A stretch of DNA of 64,000 bases from Photobacterium sanguinicancri. Its GTDB lineage: Bacteria > Pseudomonadota > Gammaproteobacteria > Enterobacterales > Vibrionaceae. Shown piece after piece: positions 8,674 to 16,767 of this stretch (positions are counted from its first letter, which is position 1; every line of letters starts with the position of its first letter). The position numbers and the translations under genes were made by a program. The notes under the pieces were generated by a model. It saw only the letters and a program-made list of their open reading frames with translations, was not told the origin of the DNA and did not search any database. The DNA is taken from contig NZ_AP024850.1 in NCBI RefSeq assembly GCF_024346675.1, positions 2,976,001 through 3,040,000 on the forward strand, read 5' to 3'.

Positions 8674-10166
8674 CTATTGCTCCACTTACTCTCTGATGCT
8701 TGGCTAAACAACTCAGCAAAACCTTCAAATAGTTCATTGGTCTGTTTTTTTAACTGTACTCGACTTACTTTCCATGTTTCTAATACATGCTCGACATCGT
8801 AAGTTTCCCGCCCATCTATTGGTTGTACATATAACGGAATAGATAAGTTGTATTGGTTTGCAGTGATAGTTTCCAAATCAACCAGCGCTGTAATATCACT
8901 TTGGTTTCCTGGTTTGAAATATGCATCACAAAGCACATCCAGATCATCATCAGATAAACGGCTGTGGGCACGCTCGCGGGTTACATGTTCTACACCATTG
9001 ATAAAGAGGATCTTGTTTTTGCGCTCAATAGGTTTATTGCAATTAAGCACGACCACGCACGATTCCATTGGCGAGTTATAGAACAGATTTGGTCCAAGCC
9101 CTATAACCGCTTCGATAATGTCAGATTCAATCACCTGTTTACGGATCGCGTACTCTGAGTCGCGGAACAGCACTCCATGAGGCCAAAGCATTGCTGCACG
9201 GCCAGTCTCTGACTTCAAACTTTTGATGATATGTGTGTAAAAGCCGTAATCAGCACAACCTTGTGGCGGTACACCGTACATGTTGCGCCCATACGGGTCC
9301 GCTGCAAACTTTTCACGGCTCCACTTTTTAATGGAATACGGAGGATTAGCGAAAATAACATCAAACTGTTTGAGATGGTCGTTCTCGATAAACTTAGGAT
9401 CGCCTAAAGTATCTCCACGCATAACATCGAACTCTTCAATGTCATGCAGGAACATGTTCATACGTGCAATTGCGGAGGTTAGCAGGTTTACTTCTTGACC
9501 GTACAAATGAACACCGCGCCACTCTTCACCTTGAGAGCGTAAATCCATTACCGCGTTAAGCAACATACCACCTGTACCACAGGTTGGGTCATACGCACTC
9601 TCACCCGGCTTAAGCTTCATGATACGGGTCATCAAATGCACAACGGTACGATTGGTGTAGAACTCAGCTGCCGTATGCCCTGAATCGTCAGCAAACTTTT
9701 TGATCAGGTACTCGTAAGCCTCACCCAAGTCATCTTGAGCAACAGACTTAATGCCTAGTGGGATTTTACTGAAATGCTGAATAAGGTCTGATAACAAATG
9801 ATCTGGCAAGCGCTCTTTGTTGGTCCACTGCGCATCACCAAATACACCATGTAGTCGTTCATTCTTTGCTTCAATCAAACGCAGTGCATTTTGAATTGCT
9901 TCGCCAATGTCTTTGCTGGTGTTACGTACCTTCTCCCAGCTTGCTTCTTCAGGAATATCGAAACGATGGAACATAGACATAGCGGCGTATTCAGCATCGC
10001 CTTCGTGCAGTTCTAATGCTTCATTAAACTCTTCTAGGTACACATCTGAAAGACGCTTAAAGAACAGCAATGGGAAGACGTACTGCTTGTAATCAGACGC
10101 ATCAATTTGACCACGCAGGAACTCGGCAGCCCCCCACAGTAGCTCTTCTAATTTGTTTTTGTTCAT
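8670..10166 (-). CDS. hsdM: Type I methyltransferase subunit, second (divergent) HsdM
   Basis: A 498-residue SAM-dependent DNA methyltransferase subunit. It has the HsdM N-terminal helical domain (ELLWGAAEFLRGQIDASDYK), SAM motif I YDPTCGTGGML (about 192-202) and catalytic motif IV FANPPY (about 272-277). A region reading EFYTNRTVVHLMT differs from the canonical EFYTPR of its neighbour. It overlaps hsdM1 and hsdS by 4 bases each, so all three are translationally coupled. Most type I systems have one HsdM used as a dimer. Type I systems with two unlike M subunits, one making m6A and the other m4C, have been reported, and this arrangement fits that pattern. Which base this subunit modifies is not decided by the motif. 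Confidence 0.92.
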   Translation of the reverse strand: MNKNKLEELLWGAAEFLRGQIDASDYKQYVFPLLFFKRLSDVYLEEFNEALELHEGDAEYAAMSMFHRFDIPEEASWEKVRNTSKDIGEAIQNALRLIEAKNERLHGVFGDAQWTNKERLPDHLLSDLIQHFSKIPLGIKSVAQDDLGEAYEYLIKKFADDSGHTAAEFYTNRTVVHLMTRIMKLKPGESAYDPTCGTGGMLLNAVMDLRSQGEEWRGVHLYGQEVNLLTSAIARMNMFLHDIEEFDVMRGDTLGDPKFIENDHLKQFDVIFANPPYSIKKWSREKFAADPYGRNMYGVPPQGCADYGFYTHIIKSLKSETGRAAMLWPHGVLFRDSEYAIRKQVIESDIIEAVIGLGPNLFYNSPMESCVVVLNCNKPIERKNKILFINGVEHVTRERAHSRLSDDDLDVLCDAYFKPGNQSDITALVDLETITANQYNLSIPLYVQPIDGRETYDVEHVLETWKVSRVQLKKQTNELFEGFAELFSQASESKWSNR

Positions 10167-11662
10167 AGCTCAAAGCCCTCTTTGATCAACAAGGCTTCTA
10201 ACTCTTGCTCAGCGGCCTCTAAGGCTGCTAATTTTTGCTGGAAATCTTTCAATGCATCTTCAACGGTAATGGTTTCTTCTTCTAGCGGCTTTTGTACATA
10301 ACGAGCGATGTTCAAGTTGAAGTCGTTCTCTTTAATCTCGCTATGTGGCACCCAACGTGCGACACCTTCAATGTCGTCTGCTTTTGGCCCTTTGATGCGC
10401 ATGTTCTGATAGATGTCATAGATATCATCTGCTTGTGTTTCTGATAATGTATTTTGAGCTCGGCCTATGGTGACGATATCCTCCGCATTCACAATCAACA
10501 CGTGGTCTTTATGCTCTTCCGGTCTTGTTTTACGCAACACCAGAATACAAGCAGGAATACTCGTACCGTAGAACAGATTTGAAGCCACACCGATTACCGC
10601 CACGATGCGGTTCTCTTTCAATAGCTTGGTTCTAATTTTACCTTCTACTCCACCACGAAAAAGTACGCCATGTGGTAGTACTACCGTCATGCGTCCTTCA
10701 TCATTCAATGAGGCAAACATATGTTGCACCCAGGCGAAATCACCATTTGTTTTAGGAGCCAGACCAAAACTTGCACGACCGTATGGATCACTTGCCCAAA
10801 AATCATGCCCCCACTCTTTTAAGCTAAATGGAGGGTTTGCGATTACGCAGTCAAAGTTTTCTAGTTGGTCATTTTGCAAAAACTTAGGATCACGAAGTGT
10901 ATCACCACGTACGATTTCAAAGTCTTCTTGTCCGTGTAGGAACAAGTTCATTCGAGCAATGGCTTCGGTAGTCAGGTTCTTCTCTTGACCTTTGATTTTT
11001 AGAAGACGTGGGTCGCCACCGTTCTCTTTAACATGGTGAATGGTTTCAAGCAGCATACCGCCGGTACCACAAGCCGGGTCATATACACTTTCATTAGCTT
11101 GTGGGTCTAGAATATTAACCATAAGACGAACAATGGTACGTGGCGTATAGAACTCACCCGCTTTCTTGTTTGCTTTATCAGCAAAGCGCTTGATGAGGTA
11201 TTCGTAAGCACGACCCATATCATCATTACGCACACTCGATACGCCAAGGTTAACCTTGTTGAAATGGTTGAGTAGTGTCGATAGCAGTTCGTCTGATAGA
11301 CGCTCTTTGTTGGTCCAACTCGCGTCACCAAAAATGCCATGTAGCTGTGGGTTTTCTAGCTCAATACCACGGAATGAATCTTTTAGGGCTTGGCCAATAT
11401 GCTTGGTTTCTGCGAACACATCTTTCCAATGACAGTTAGCTGGAATTTGAATGCGGTGAAACATGTCACCCTTAGCAAGCTCTTCATCACCCACTTGTTC
11501 CATCGCGTCTGCAAATTCTTCATCGTACACATCACAGATACGCTTAAAGAATAGGATTGGGAATATGTAGGTTTTGTAGTCTGAGGCATCGATTGGGCCC
11601 GTGATAATGTGGGCTGCATGCCAAAGGTGCGCTTCTAAGTCTTTGAGATTAATTAAGGTCAT
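10163..11662 (-). CDS. hsdM: Type I methyltransferase subunit, first HsdM
   Basis: A 499-residue adenine-methyltransferase-type M subunit and first gene of the seven-gene hsd operon. Seen: the HsdM N-terminal domain (DLEAHLWHAAHIITGPIDASDYK), canonical GEFYTPRTIVRLM, SAM motif I YDPACGTGGML (about 194-204), and motif IV IANPPF (about 274-279). A C-terminal coiled coil (DFQQKLAALEAAEQELEALL) matches where M subunits contact S. It is clearly paralogous to, but not a recent duplicate of, the next gene: motifs match but much of the rest differs. The NPPF form is usual for m6A-forming type I subunits. The operon promoter should lie in the 181-base gap upstream (11663-11843), where I see two ATTATG-type minus-strand -10 candidates but no convincing -35. 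Confidence 0.94.
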   Translation of the reverse strand: MTLINLKDLEAHLWHAAHIITGPIDASDYKTYIFPILFFKRICDVYDEEFADAMEQVGDEELAKGDMFHRIQIPANCHWKDVFAETKHIGQALKDSFRGIELENPQLHGIFGDASWTNKERLSDELLSTLLNHFNKVNLGVSSVRNDDMGRAYEYLIKRFADKANKKAGEFYTPRTIVRLMVNILDPQANESVYDPACGTGGMLLETIHHVKENGGDPRLLKIKGQEKNLTTEAIARMNLFLHGQEDFEIVRGDTLRDPKFLQNDQLENFDCVIANPPFSLKEWGHDFWASDPYGRASFGLAPKTNGDFAWVQHMFASLNDEGRMTVVLPHGVLFRGGVEGKIRTKLLKENRIVAVIGVASNLFYGTSIPACILVLRKTRPEEHKDHVLIVNAEDIVTIGRAQNTLSETQADDIYDIYQNMRIKGPKADDIEGVARWVPHSEIKENDFNLNIARYVQKPLEEETITVEDALKDFQQKLAALEAAEQELEALLIKEGFEL

Positions 11663-11843
11663 GGGATTACTGCATGTTCACTCTGCCCGAAAAGCAGAAA
11701 GACTGAATTCAATTGCAGTATTATGCCAAAATTATGGCTAAATGTTGTCTGTTAAGCAGCAAATTTCAGTATTTATATATTCAAACTTACTCAATGAAAA
11801 TGCGGAGTTACCTACTATTGAGGCATCGCCGCAATGTTCAATA

Positions 11844-14099
11844 TCATTTTTCACTCAACATTAACTTTTCTATAGCTTGAAGCACTGATTTTGCTCGCCA
11901 GTTTCTAGCTATCTCTATACAAGACACCCTACGTTTCGTGTCAGTTACAACACAGGTTGATTGAACGTCACCACCAGCAGTAAGCATATATTCAAACAAA
12001 TCTCCCTCATCAAGCTCAGCTGCCAGCATTAAAGGGGTATAACCAAGCATTGCGGTATCGTGCTTAGCATTGGGATCCGCACCAAAATCGATGAGTTTCT
12101 TGGCTACTTCTCGAAGTTCTTCAACGCTTGTATGCTTATGAATATTATCTATTTGATACTGCGTCACTTCATTCATAATTTCGGTGTATACGGGATCATT
12201 TTCTTTTGCATGTATGTGCTCCATTAAATGGTGCTTTTCCGGTGGAACCATGCCCGCAGCATTAGACATCAATGCCCGTAAGCTTTGATCGTTGTTCCTG
12301 CTACTGTTGATCAAAGCAGCAACCATCGAAGGGCACTTGTGATTGGTAATCAATCCTAAACAACTAAATAACGGTGTTTCCCAACCTAGCTCCTGTCTTT
12401 GATCAACATCAGCCCCTAGCTGTAGCACTCTTTCGACAACATCTAATCGACCGGATTGAACCGCTGTTCCTAAAACGGTTAGTTTCTTTTTAGATGTAAT
12501 AAGATTCAGAATATCTTTACTGTGAGGCTTACTTGAGATTGCCTTAAACATAACATCACGCATAGAATTTAAAGGCACCAATGTTGCCTGCATTGCTTGT
12601 ACAGCCATCAAAAGCGGGCTTTCATTTGCCTCTGATTTGACATTAACATTAGCCCCGGCATCAAGTAGATCTTGAACAGCTTTCTCATCCTCTTGCATTG
12701 AAAAGTACGTCAATTGGGGCATTCTTTTAGTCAAACCATCTAACTCACCAACAGTTATCCTTCTATTTGGCTTGGCTAAATCTGGCTTATGTTTTGTTCC
12801 GTCTACAAACCACATACCATACTTTTTGCCTTGAAAAGGTGGGTAGTCGGATCCTGGAAAAAAAGTGTCTTGTGGGAAGTAACTGTCAAAATATTGTGAG
12901 TATGTACTAACCTCCCAATTTTCGATGAACTCAGGTTTCTTTTTACCACCGTTTCGTTGGGGCAAAGGGAGTATTGCGATATCAAACAAACCGCTGACTG
13001 CTCGCAATCTATTTATGAACACTTTATCGGGCTTAGGTAGCCTAGAGGCAACTATAACGGCCTCTGTTACGATACATGTAAGGTTCTCGCCTGAACGATA
13101 TACCGCAAGTTCAAATGCACGCTTGTAACTATCAATAGACGGCGCTAACTCACCACAATGTAAGTGATGCCTTGCATTCATCCAATAATAGTAATATGTG
13201 GTTTCATCTAGCTTATCGAGACGTGATTGCACATCGAGTAACTCACCTAACAAACGTTTTGATTTTTTCTTATCCCCAAGAGACTTAGGCTTTCGCAATC
13301 TTAAAGAGTCAAACAACTCAAGTGCGATAGGTGTACTAATTTTATATTTCTCACCTTCTACTTGTTGTAGATGATGTAAATCGAGAGCAAATTCTTTTAA
13401 TTGGGTAGAGATATCCCCCTTTGTAATGGCATTTAGCTCTCCTATCCCTGAGCGCAAGAAAAAGTAGTCCCAAAAACGAGCGGTTATCAACCGGGCCTTT
13501 ATTACCCCCCAGGTCATCACCTCTTCTTGCGTCTTGCCCTTCTCACCAAGAGAAGCAATAGTCTTTAAATCGGGAAGTTCACCATCCTTACCTTTTTGCC
13601 AAACGCGGTATCGATCTTTTTGCTCTTTGGTCGCGTCTTGTAAATGACGCTGCCAAACTGAGTTTTTCTCTATATTTTGAAAAACAAACTGGATGGCAGT
13701 TTGTTCACCTTTAGCTAAACTGCTCGGAGTCGTTCGCATGCCATCAAGCATTTCAGAGCAGATAAATCCAACTGCACTTGAAAGATATTTTTGGCCAATG
13801 AGTGATTGAGCCGATGTTGCTGAAACCCCATCAAGAGGGATAACTTTCATCAGTTCAATATACTGCTTGAAGACCATATCAACCTGTTCGCACACATGAT
13901 CTGCAAAGTGAATATTTACTGCTTTTTCAATTGGTTTAAGAATCAAATCACGCTTTAATTCTTCAAATTTATAGGGATTTATTTCCAGGTGCTTACATGC
14001 ATCATCAATGGCTTTATTAGACTTTTTTGTGCCAAATGCTTTAGCAAACTCTCGAAGTATGAACTGTACGCTTAAATAAGGTGTATTTATGTTTTCCAT
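11844..14099 (-). CDS. Large helical protein with C-terminal ankyrin repeats
   Basis: A 751-residue protein of unknown function. The first 440 residues are mostly helical. They include a lysine-rich patch (PKSLGDKKKSKR, about 271-282) and a TPR-like helix pair around 301-345 (YYYYWMNARHHLHCGELAPSIDSYKRAFEL). Ankyrin units are seen near 461-503, 540-582 and 661-712 (for example LIDFGADPNAKH followed by GYTPLMLAAELDEGD). There is no signal peptide or membrane segment. Its stop lies 181 bases upstream of hsdM1 on the same strand, so it could be read through into the restriction operon or expressed separately. Ankyrin proteins occur in some defence islands as binding modules. Here a defence role is only suggested by position. 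Confidence 0.85.
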   Translation of the reverse strand: MENINTPYLSVQFILREFAKAFGTKKSNKAIDDACKHLEINPYKFEELKRDLILKPIEKAVNIHFADHVCEQVDMVFKQYIELMKVIPLDGVSATSAQSLIGQKYLSSAVGFICSEMLDGMRTTPSSLAKGEQTAIQFVFQNIEKNSVWQRHLQDATKEQKDRYRVWQKGKDGELPDLKTIASLGEKGKTQEEVMTWGVIKARLITARFWDYFFLRSGIGELNAITKGDISTQLKEFALDLHHLQQVEGEKYKISTPIALELFDSLRLRKPKSLGDKKKSKRLLGELLDVQSRLDKLDETTYYYYWMNARHHLHCGELAPSIDSYKRAFELAVYRSGENLTCIVTEAVIVASRLPKPDKVFINRLRAVSGLFDIAILPLPQRNGGKKKPEFIENWEVSTYSQYFDSYFPQDTFFPGSDYPPFQGKKYGMWFVDGTKHKPDLAKPNRRITVGELDGLTKRMPQLTYFSMQEDEKAVQDLLDAGANVNVKSEANESPLLMAVQAMQATLVPLNSMRDVMFKAISSKPHSKDILNLITSKKKLTVLGTAVQSGRLDVVERVLQLGADVDQRQELGWETPLFSCLGLITNHKCPSMVAALINSSRNNDQSLRALMSNAAGMVPPEKHHLMEHIHAKENDPVYTEIMNEVTQYQIDNIHKHTSVEELREVAKKLIDFGADPNAKHDTAMLGYTPLMLAAELDEGDLFEYMLTAGGDVQSTCVVTDTKRRVSCIEIARNWRAKSVLQAIEKLMLSEK

Positions 14100-14101
14100 A
14101 A

Positions 14102-14302
14102 CTATTGCCTATTGAGCCGATGAATATCTTTCACAAAGTTTTTATATGCTCGTCTGTCACTCTGGCTACAAGGAACAGTAATACGTTTACCATAAGGCGT
14201 GTACAATGAACCATGTTTTTCACCTGAAACATAGGTCCAGTTTCTCTTTATGAGCGTCAGTACAAACTTATGGATATCTTTGTTACTACTGAACTTTTTC
14301 AT
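14102..14302 (-). CDS. Small basic protein, possibly HicA-like
   Basis: A 66-residue basic protein starting MKKFSSNKDIHKFVLTLIKR. The pattern of an N-terminal helix, then WTYVSGEKHGSLYTPYGKRITVP and a final helix, resembles the small HicA RNA-binding fold. The typical GSHH box is replaced by KHGS, so toxin activity is doubtful. No HicB partner is seen. The start is uncertain. ATG 14302 follows directly after the T-run of an apparent terminator and has no close ribosome-binding site. A TTG at 14320, inside the loop of that hairpin, has GGAGGT 6 bases upstream and would add six residues. The gene abuts the ankyrin gene (2 bases). Confidence 0.5.
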   Translation of the reverse strand: MKKFSSNKDIHKFVLTLIKRNWTYVSGEKHGSLYTPYGKRITVPCSQSDRRAYKNFVKDIHRLNRQ

Positions 14303-14303
14303 A

Positions 14304-14328
14304 TAAAAAGTGGGCGACAACCGCCCAC
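14304..14328 (-). terminator. Intrinsic terminator after the SMP-like gene
   Basis: On the minus strand GTGGGCG (14322-14328) and CGCCCAC (14310-14316) form a 7-bp GC-rich stem with loop GTTGT, followed by TTTTTAT. It lies 14 bases past the stop of the small SMP-like gene and overlaps the possible start region of the next gene, so read-through or occlusion may control that gene. Confidence 0.7.
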
Positions 14329-14342
14329 CTCCATTGAGTAAA

Positions 14343-14489
14343 CTACTTTTTATTGTTGTTCTGTTCAGCAATACGTTGTGCTCTCGCCGCAAAGCCCCCT
14401 TTAGCAACTTGCCCACCGTTTGCTTTTGCTTCAGCAGCTTGAATACGGCGAGCATCACTTGGTGTCATCTGAGATTTTGATTTAGACAT
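14343..14489 (-). CDS. 48-residue SMP (seed maturation protein)-like peptide
   Basis: A very small hydrophilic protein, starting MSKSKSQMTPSDARRIQ and containing NGGQVAKGGFAARAQ. This matches the short SMP-domain repeat as I remember it from many gammaproteobacterial genomes. It is Lys, Ala and Gln rich, with no hydrophobic core for a membrane segment. The start at 14489 is chosen because AAGGAA lies 8-13 bases upstream. Upstream in-frame codons are non-conserved. It ends before a clear terminator. Function unknown. Possibly a stress-related intrinsically disordered protein, by analogy with the plant family only. Confidence 0.7.
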   Translation of the reverse strand: MSKSKSQMTPSDARRIQAAEAKANGGQVAKGGFAARAQRIAEQNNNKK

Positions 14490-15054
14490 AATCTTGTTCC
14501 TTATGTTGTATTGAAAAGACAATACAAGGTTAACTTTACATCCCAGCCACGTAAGCAAAGTAAATGGAGAGAAAAAATAGTTTTCTCTCTACGAGATTAA
14601 ATCCGATAAGCTACTATCTCTTTCTGGCAATCTTTTCTTCCTTTCTCTCATTTCCCCATATAGCAGAATGGTGTTCGAACATTCCCATAGACTAGTGATG
14701 CCTAAATGACCAAGAGCTCCTTATTTGAGTTAGCTGGCCTTGACTATATAGACCAGCCTTAGGTTGATTTGAAATATATGTGGTGAATTATTTTTGGAGG
14801 CAGGTTAATGATTACACTGGCTTGTGAGCTACTTATTTCCTTGTAAGAAGATGTCACACTCTATACCCACTAGAGGATACTTACTCGTTTATCCCTTGGT
14901 GGGTATAGCGATATCATTGAAACGTTTCTTTGCTTACTGAAGGTTAGACGCATGGCATATAGTCCAAAGTAACAAGTAGACATGATGCTCATGATTCAGC
15001 CAAAGAACAGCTAGACTCAGACAGAGTTGATAATAGGTTCCTATAAGGGCACAA
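14490..15054. other. 565-base gap without a recognised gene
   Basis: No conserved protein is visible in either strand. It contains the ribosome-binding site of the SMP-like gene at its left end, a 12-codon plus-strand ORF at 14808-14846 preceded by GGAGG, and a nested inverted repeat at 14861-14908 (listed separately). The right end holds the region downstream of the methyltransferase-HNH gene, where no strong terminator was found. It may carry the remains of an insertion junction, but no terminal repeat proves this. Confidence 0.5.
14861..14908. repeat. Nested inverted repeat
   Basis: CTATACCCAC (14861-14870) is exactly complementary to GTGGGTATAG (14899-14908). An inner pair GGATA (14875-14879) and TATCC (14890-14894) lies in between. 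The whole element can form a 10-bp stem topped by a smaller 5-bp stem. There is no T-run on either side, so it is not a standard terminator. It could be a protein-binding palindrome, a small-RNA hairpin or a recombination site. Confidence 0.6.
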
Positions 15055-16767
15055 CTACCACTCACCCACCAGCAGCCTACTCTTCACGCCGCGTACCTGT
15101 AGCCCCATGGCTTCGAACACTTGCTCGAAGTCGTGGCATTGTGGGGGAATATTAGGAAGTGATAATGCGGCTTCAGAGAAGAAGCGTGTTTGTAGCGCGT
15201 CGTCTTCGCCCCACGCCAATTGCCACCAATCGAGAATACGGCTTTTTGAGGCTTGTAGACGATTTGAGGTTGGGACTTTATCGCTCTTTTTCAGGTTTTC
15301 GCTGGCGGTCGTGGGTAGCAAATTCCACTTGTCGTTATTGGGCCAGTAAGCAAATGGTAGGCAGTGATCGATGTGGAAGGTCTCTTTAAGCTTGCTGCCA
15401 CTCCACACGCTGTATAAATCTGCATCTTGTTTTTTAAGTTCGGCGACCCGCTTGCGCACATCGCGGGTGTCATGATCTTTGTCTATCCATACCAAGCAAT
15501 CATAGTAGGTTTGTAGGCCAATATTTCGGGCGCGGTTTAACTCAAAGCGCTGCATTTCTAAAATCCACTGATTAACGACTAATGGCTCTATCCATGCGTT
15601 GTATAACCGGAAACACTCCCACAAACTTTCATCCAGCACAAAGCTGCCGTAGCTGGCTAGAAAGTCACTGTCGATAACGAGTGAAGATAAGGTTTTACGA
15701 CGTTGCGATGAAGGCTGAATATCAAATAAGCGATTCGTTTTATCACCTTGGTATATAAAGGTTACAGGTCCGCTTTTGATCGTCGCTAAGGTATGCGACA
15801 GCGCTTTTTGTAATGCTTTGGCTTCGTCACCAAGAAACATTGCCCCGACTGTTAAATCGTCGGCGGCTAAATGTTTAAGTTGGTTCCAGCCATCATCTTT
15901 AACAAACCCCAATCCTTTGCTGGTATTGGAGTTTTGTTGAATGCCACCGCTACCTTCAATGTCGATATCAATCAAACGTTTGAACTGGCGCATCCAATAC
16001 AGCCCCACTAACCCTGCGGGGATCGCAACCTTACCATCGCTGCGATCAATCACAGCGCCTGCATGGGCATCCGCCACGCGTAGCAAGGTACGTAGTAACG
16101 CGAGTTTGTATGTGGCTGATTTACTGTCATTCACAATAATGTGGCGTACACGGTTTAAGTCACCAGAGCCATCATCAGGTAGGCTCATCACGACCGTTTG
16201 CCAATGCACTTTATCGCGATTGAGGGAGTCTTGGCTGTCGCTAGTGTGCTTGACTAGCAATGCGCTGTTTTTAGCAAGCTGCTCTATTTCTTCTACCGAT
16301 ACCCCATAGTCTTGGCGACCATCATCAAATCCGCCATGGCGTAAGGTGATCACTAACCGACCGTTGGAGGCCAGTAAATTAGACAGCTTGCGAAACGCGC
16401 GTTCTCGGTGACTTGGGGCAAGGTGCATCCAAACCGCACTGACTAAGATACAGTCAAAACGCATCCCTAAGTTTTCTGTTTTACTCAGGGCTGGCAAGGC
16501 ATCGTTAAGCCAAGTTACCGCGGCGCCTGTGTGCGCTTTTCCTGCTTGGCGCAGTGCATCACAAGGTTCTAGTGCAATAACATCGCAACCTTGGGCTGCC
16601 ATCCATTTAGCATCTCGACCGCTCCCTGCACCCACATCCAATACCCGATCGCCGCTGTGTGGCCAAAACGGCTTCCAGCTCGCGTGAACACTCTCGAAGG
16701 TGAGCGAGTTATATTGCTGACAAAGGCTTGGGGTATTTTGTTGGTAAAATGAGAGCGTTGCAGACAT
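15055..16767 (-). CDS. SAM-dependent methyltransferase fused to an HNH-type nuclease domain
   Basis: A 570-residue two-part protein. Residues about 1-200 are a class I methyltransferase: motif I VLDVGAGSGRDAKWMA (about 42-57), acidic ALEPCDALR after strand 2, and a core of the Methyltransf_11/25 kind without a DNA-methylase NPPY or PC motif. Residues about 205-570 are a second unit ending in an HNH-like site: FHIDHCLPFAYWPNN (464-478), WNLLPTTASENLKKSD (481-496). H468, N482 and N491 are candidate active residues. The join is within one uninterrupted frame, so it is a real fusion rather than two genes. It lies at the edge of the restriction island, which suggests a defence or self-modifying role. 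The substrate is unknown. Upstream (16768 on) no partner gene is coupled. Confidence 0.85.
   Translation of the reverse strand: MSATLSFYQQNTPSLCQQYNSLTFESVHASWKPFWPHSGDRVLDVGAGSGRDAKWMAAQGCDVIALEPCDALRQAGKAHTGAAVTWLNDALPALSKTENLGMRFDCILVSAVWMHLAPSHRERAFRKLSNLLASNGRLVITLRHGGFDDGRQDYGVSVEEIEQLAKNSALLVKHTSDSQDSLNRDKVHWQTVVMSLPDDGSGDLNRVRHIIVNDSKSATYKLALLRTLLRVADAHAGAVIDRSDGKVAIPAGLVGLYWMRQFKRLIDIDIEGSGGIQQNSNTSKGLGFVKDDGWNQLKHLAADDLTVGAMFLGDEAKALQKALSHTLATIKSGPVTFIYQGDKTNRLFDIQPSSQRRKTLSSLVIDSDFLASYGSFVLDESLWECFRLYNAWIEPLVVNQWILEMQRFELNRARNIGLQTYYDCLVWIDKDHDTRDVRKRVAELKKQDADLYSVWSGSKLKETFHIDHCLPFAYWPNNDKWNLLPTTASENLKKSDKVPTSNRLQASKSRILDWWQLAWGEDDALQTRFFSEAALSLPNIPPQCHDFEQVFEAMGLQVRGVKSRLLVGEW

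Noticed and set aside
8670..11662. Second HsdM as a BREX/DISARM methylase
   Set aside because: No pglZ, brxC, drmA or helicase partners. Both proteins have the HsdM architecture with hsdS and hsdR coupled.
1..16767. Prophage
   Set aside because: No capsid, terminase, tail, portal or lysis genes. Only an integrase remnant and defence-type genes.
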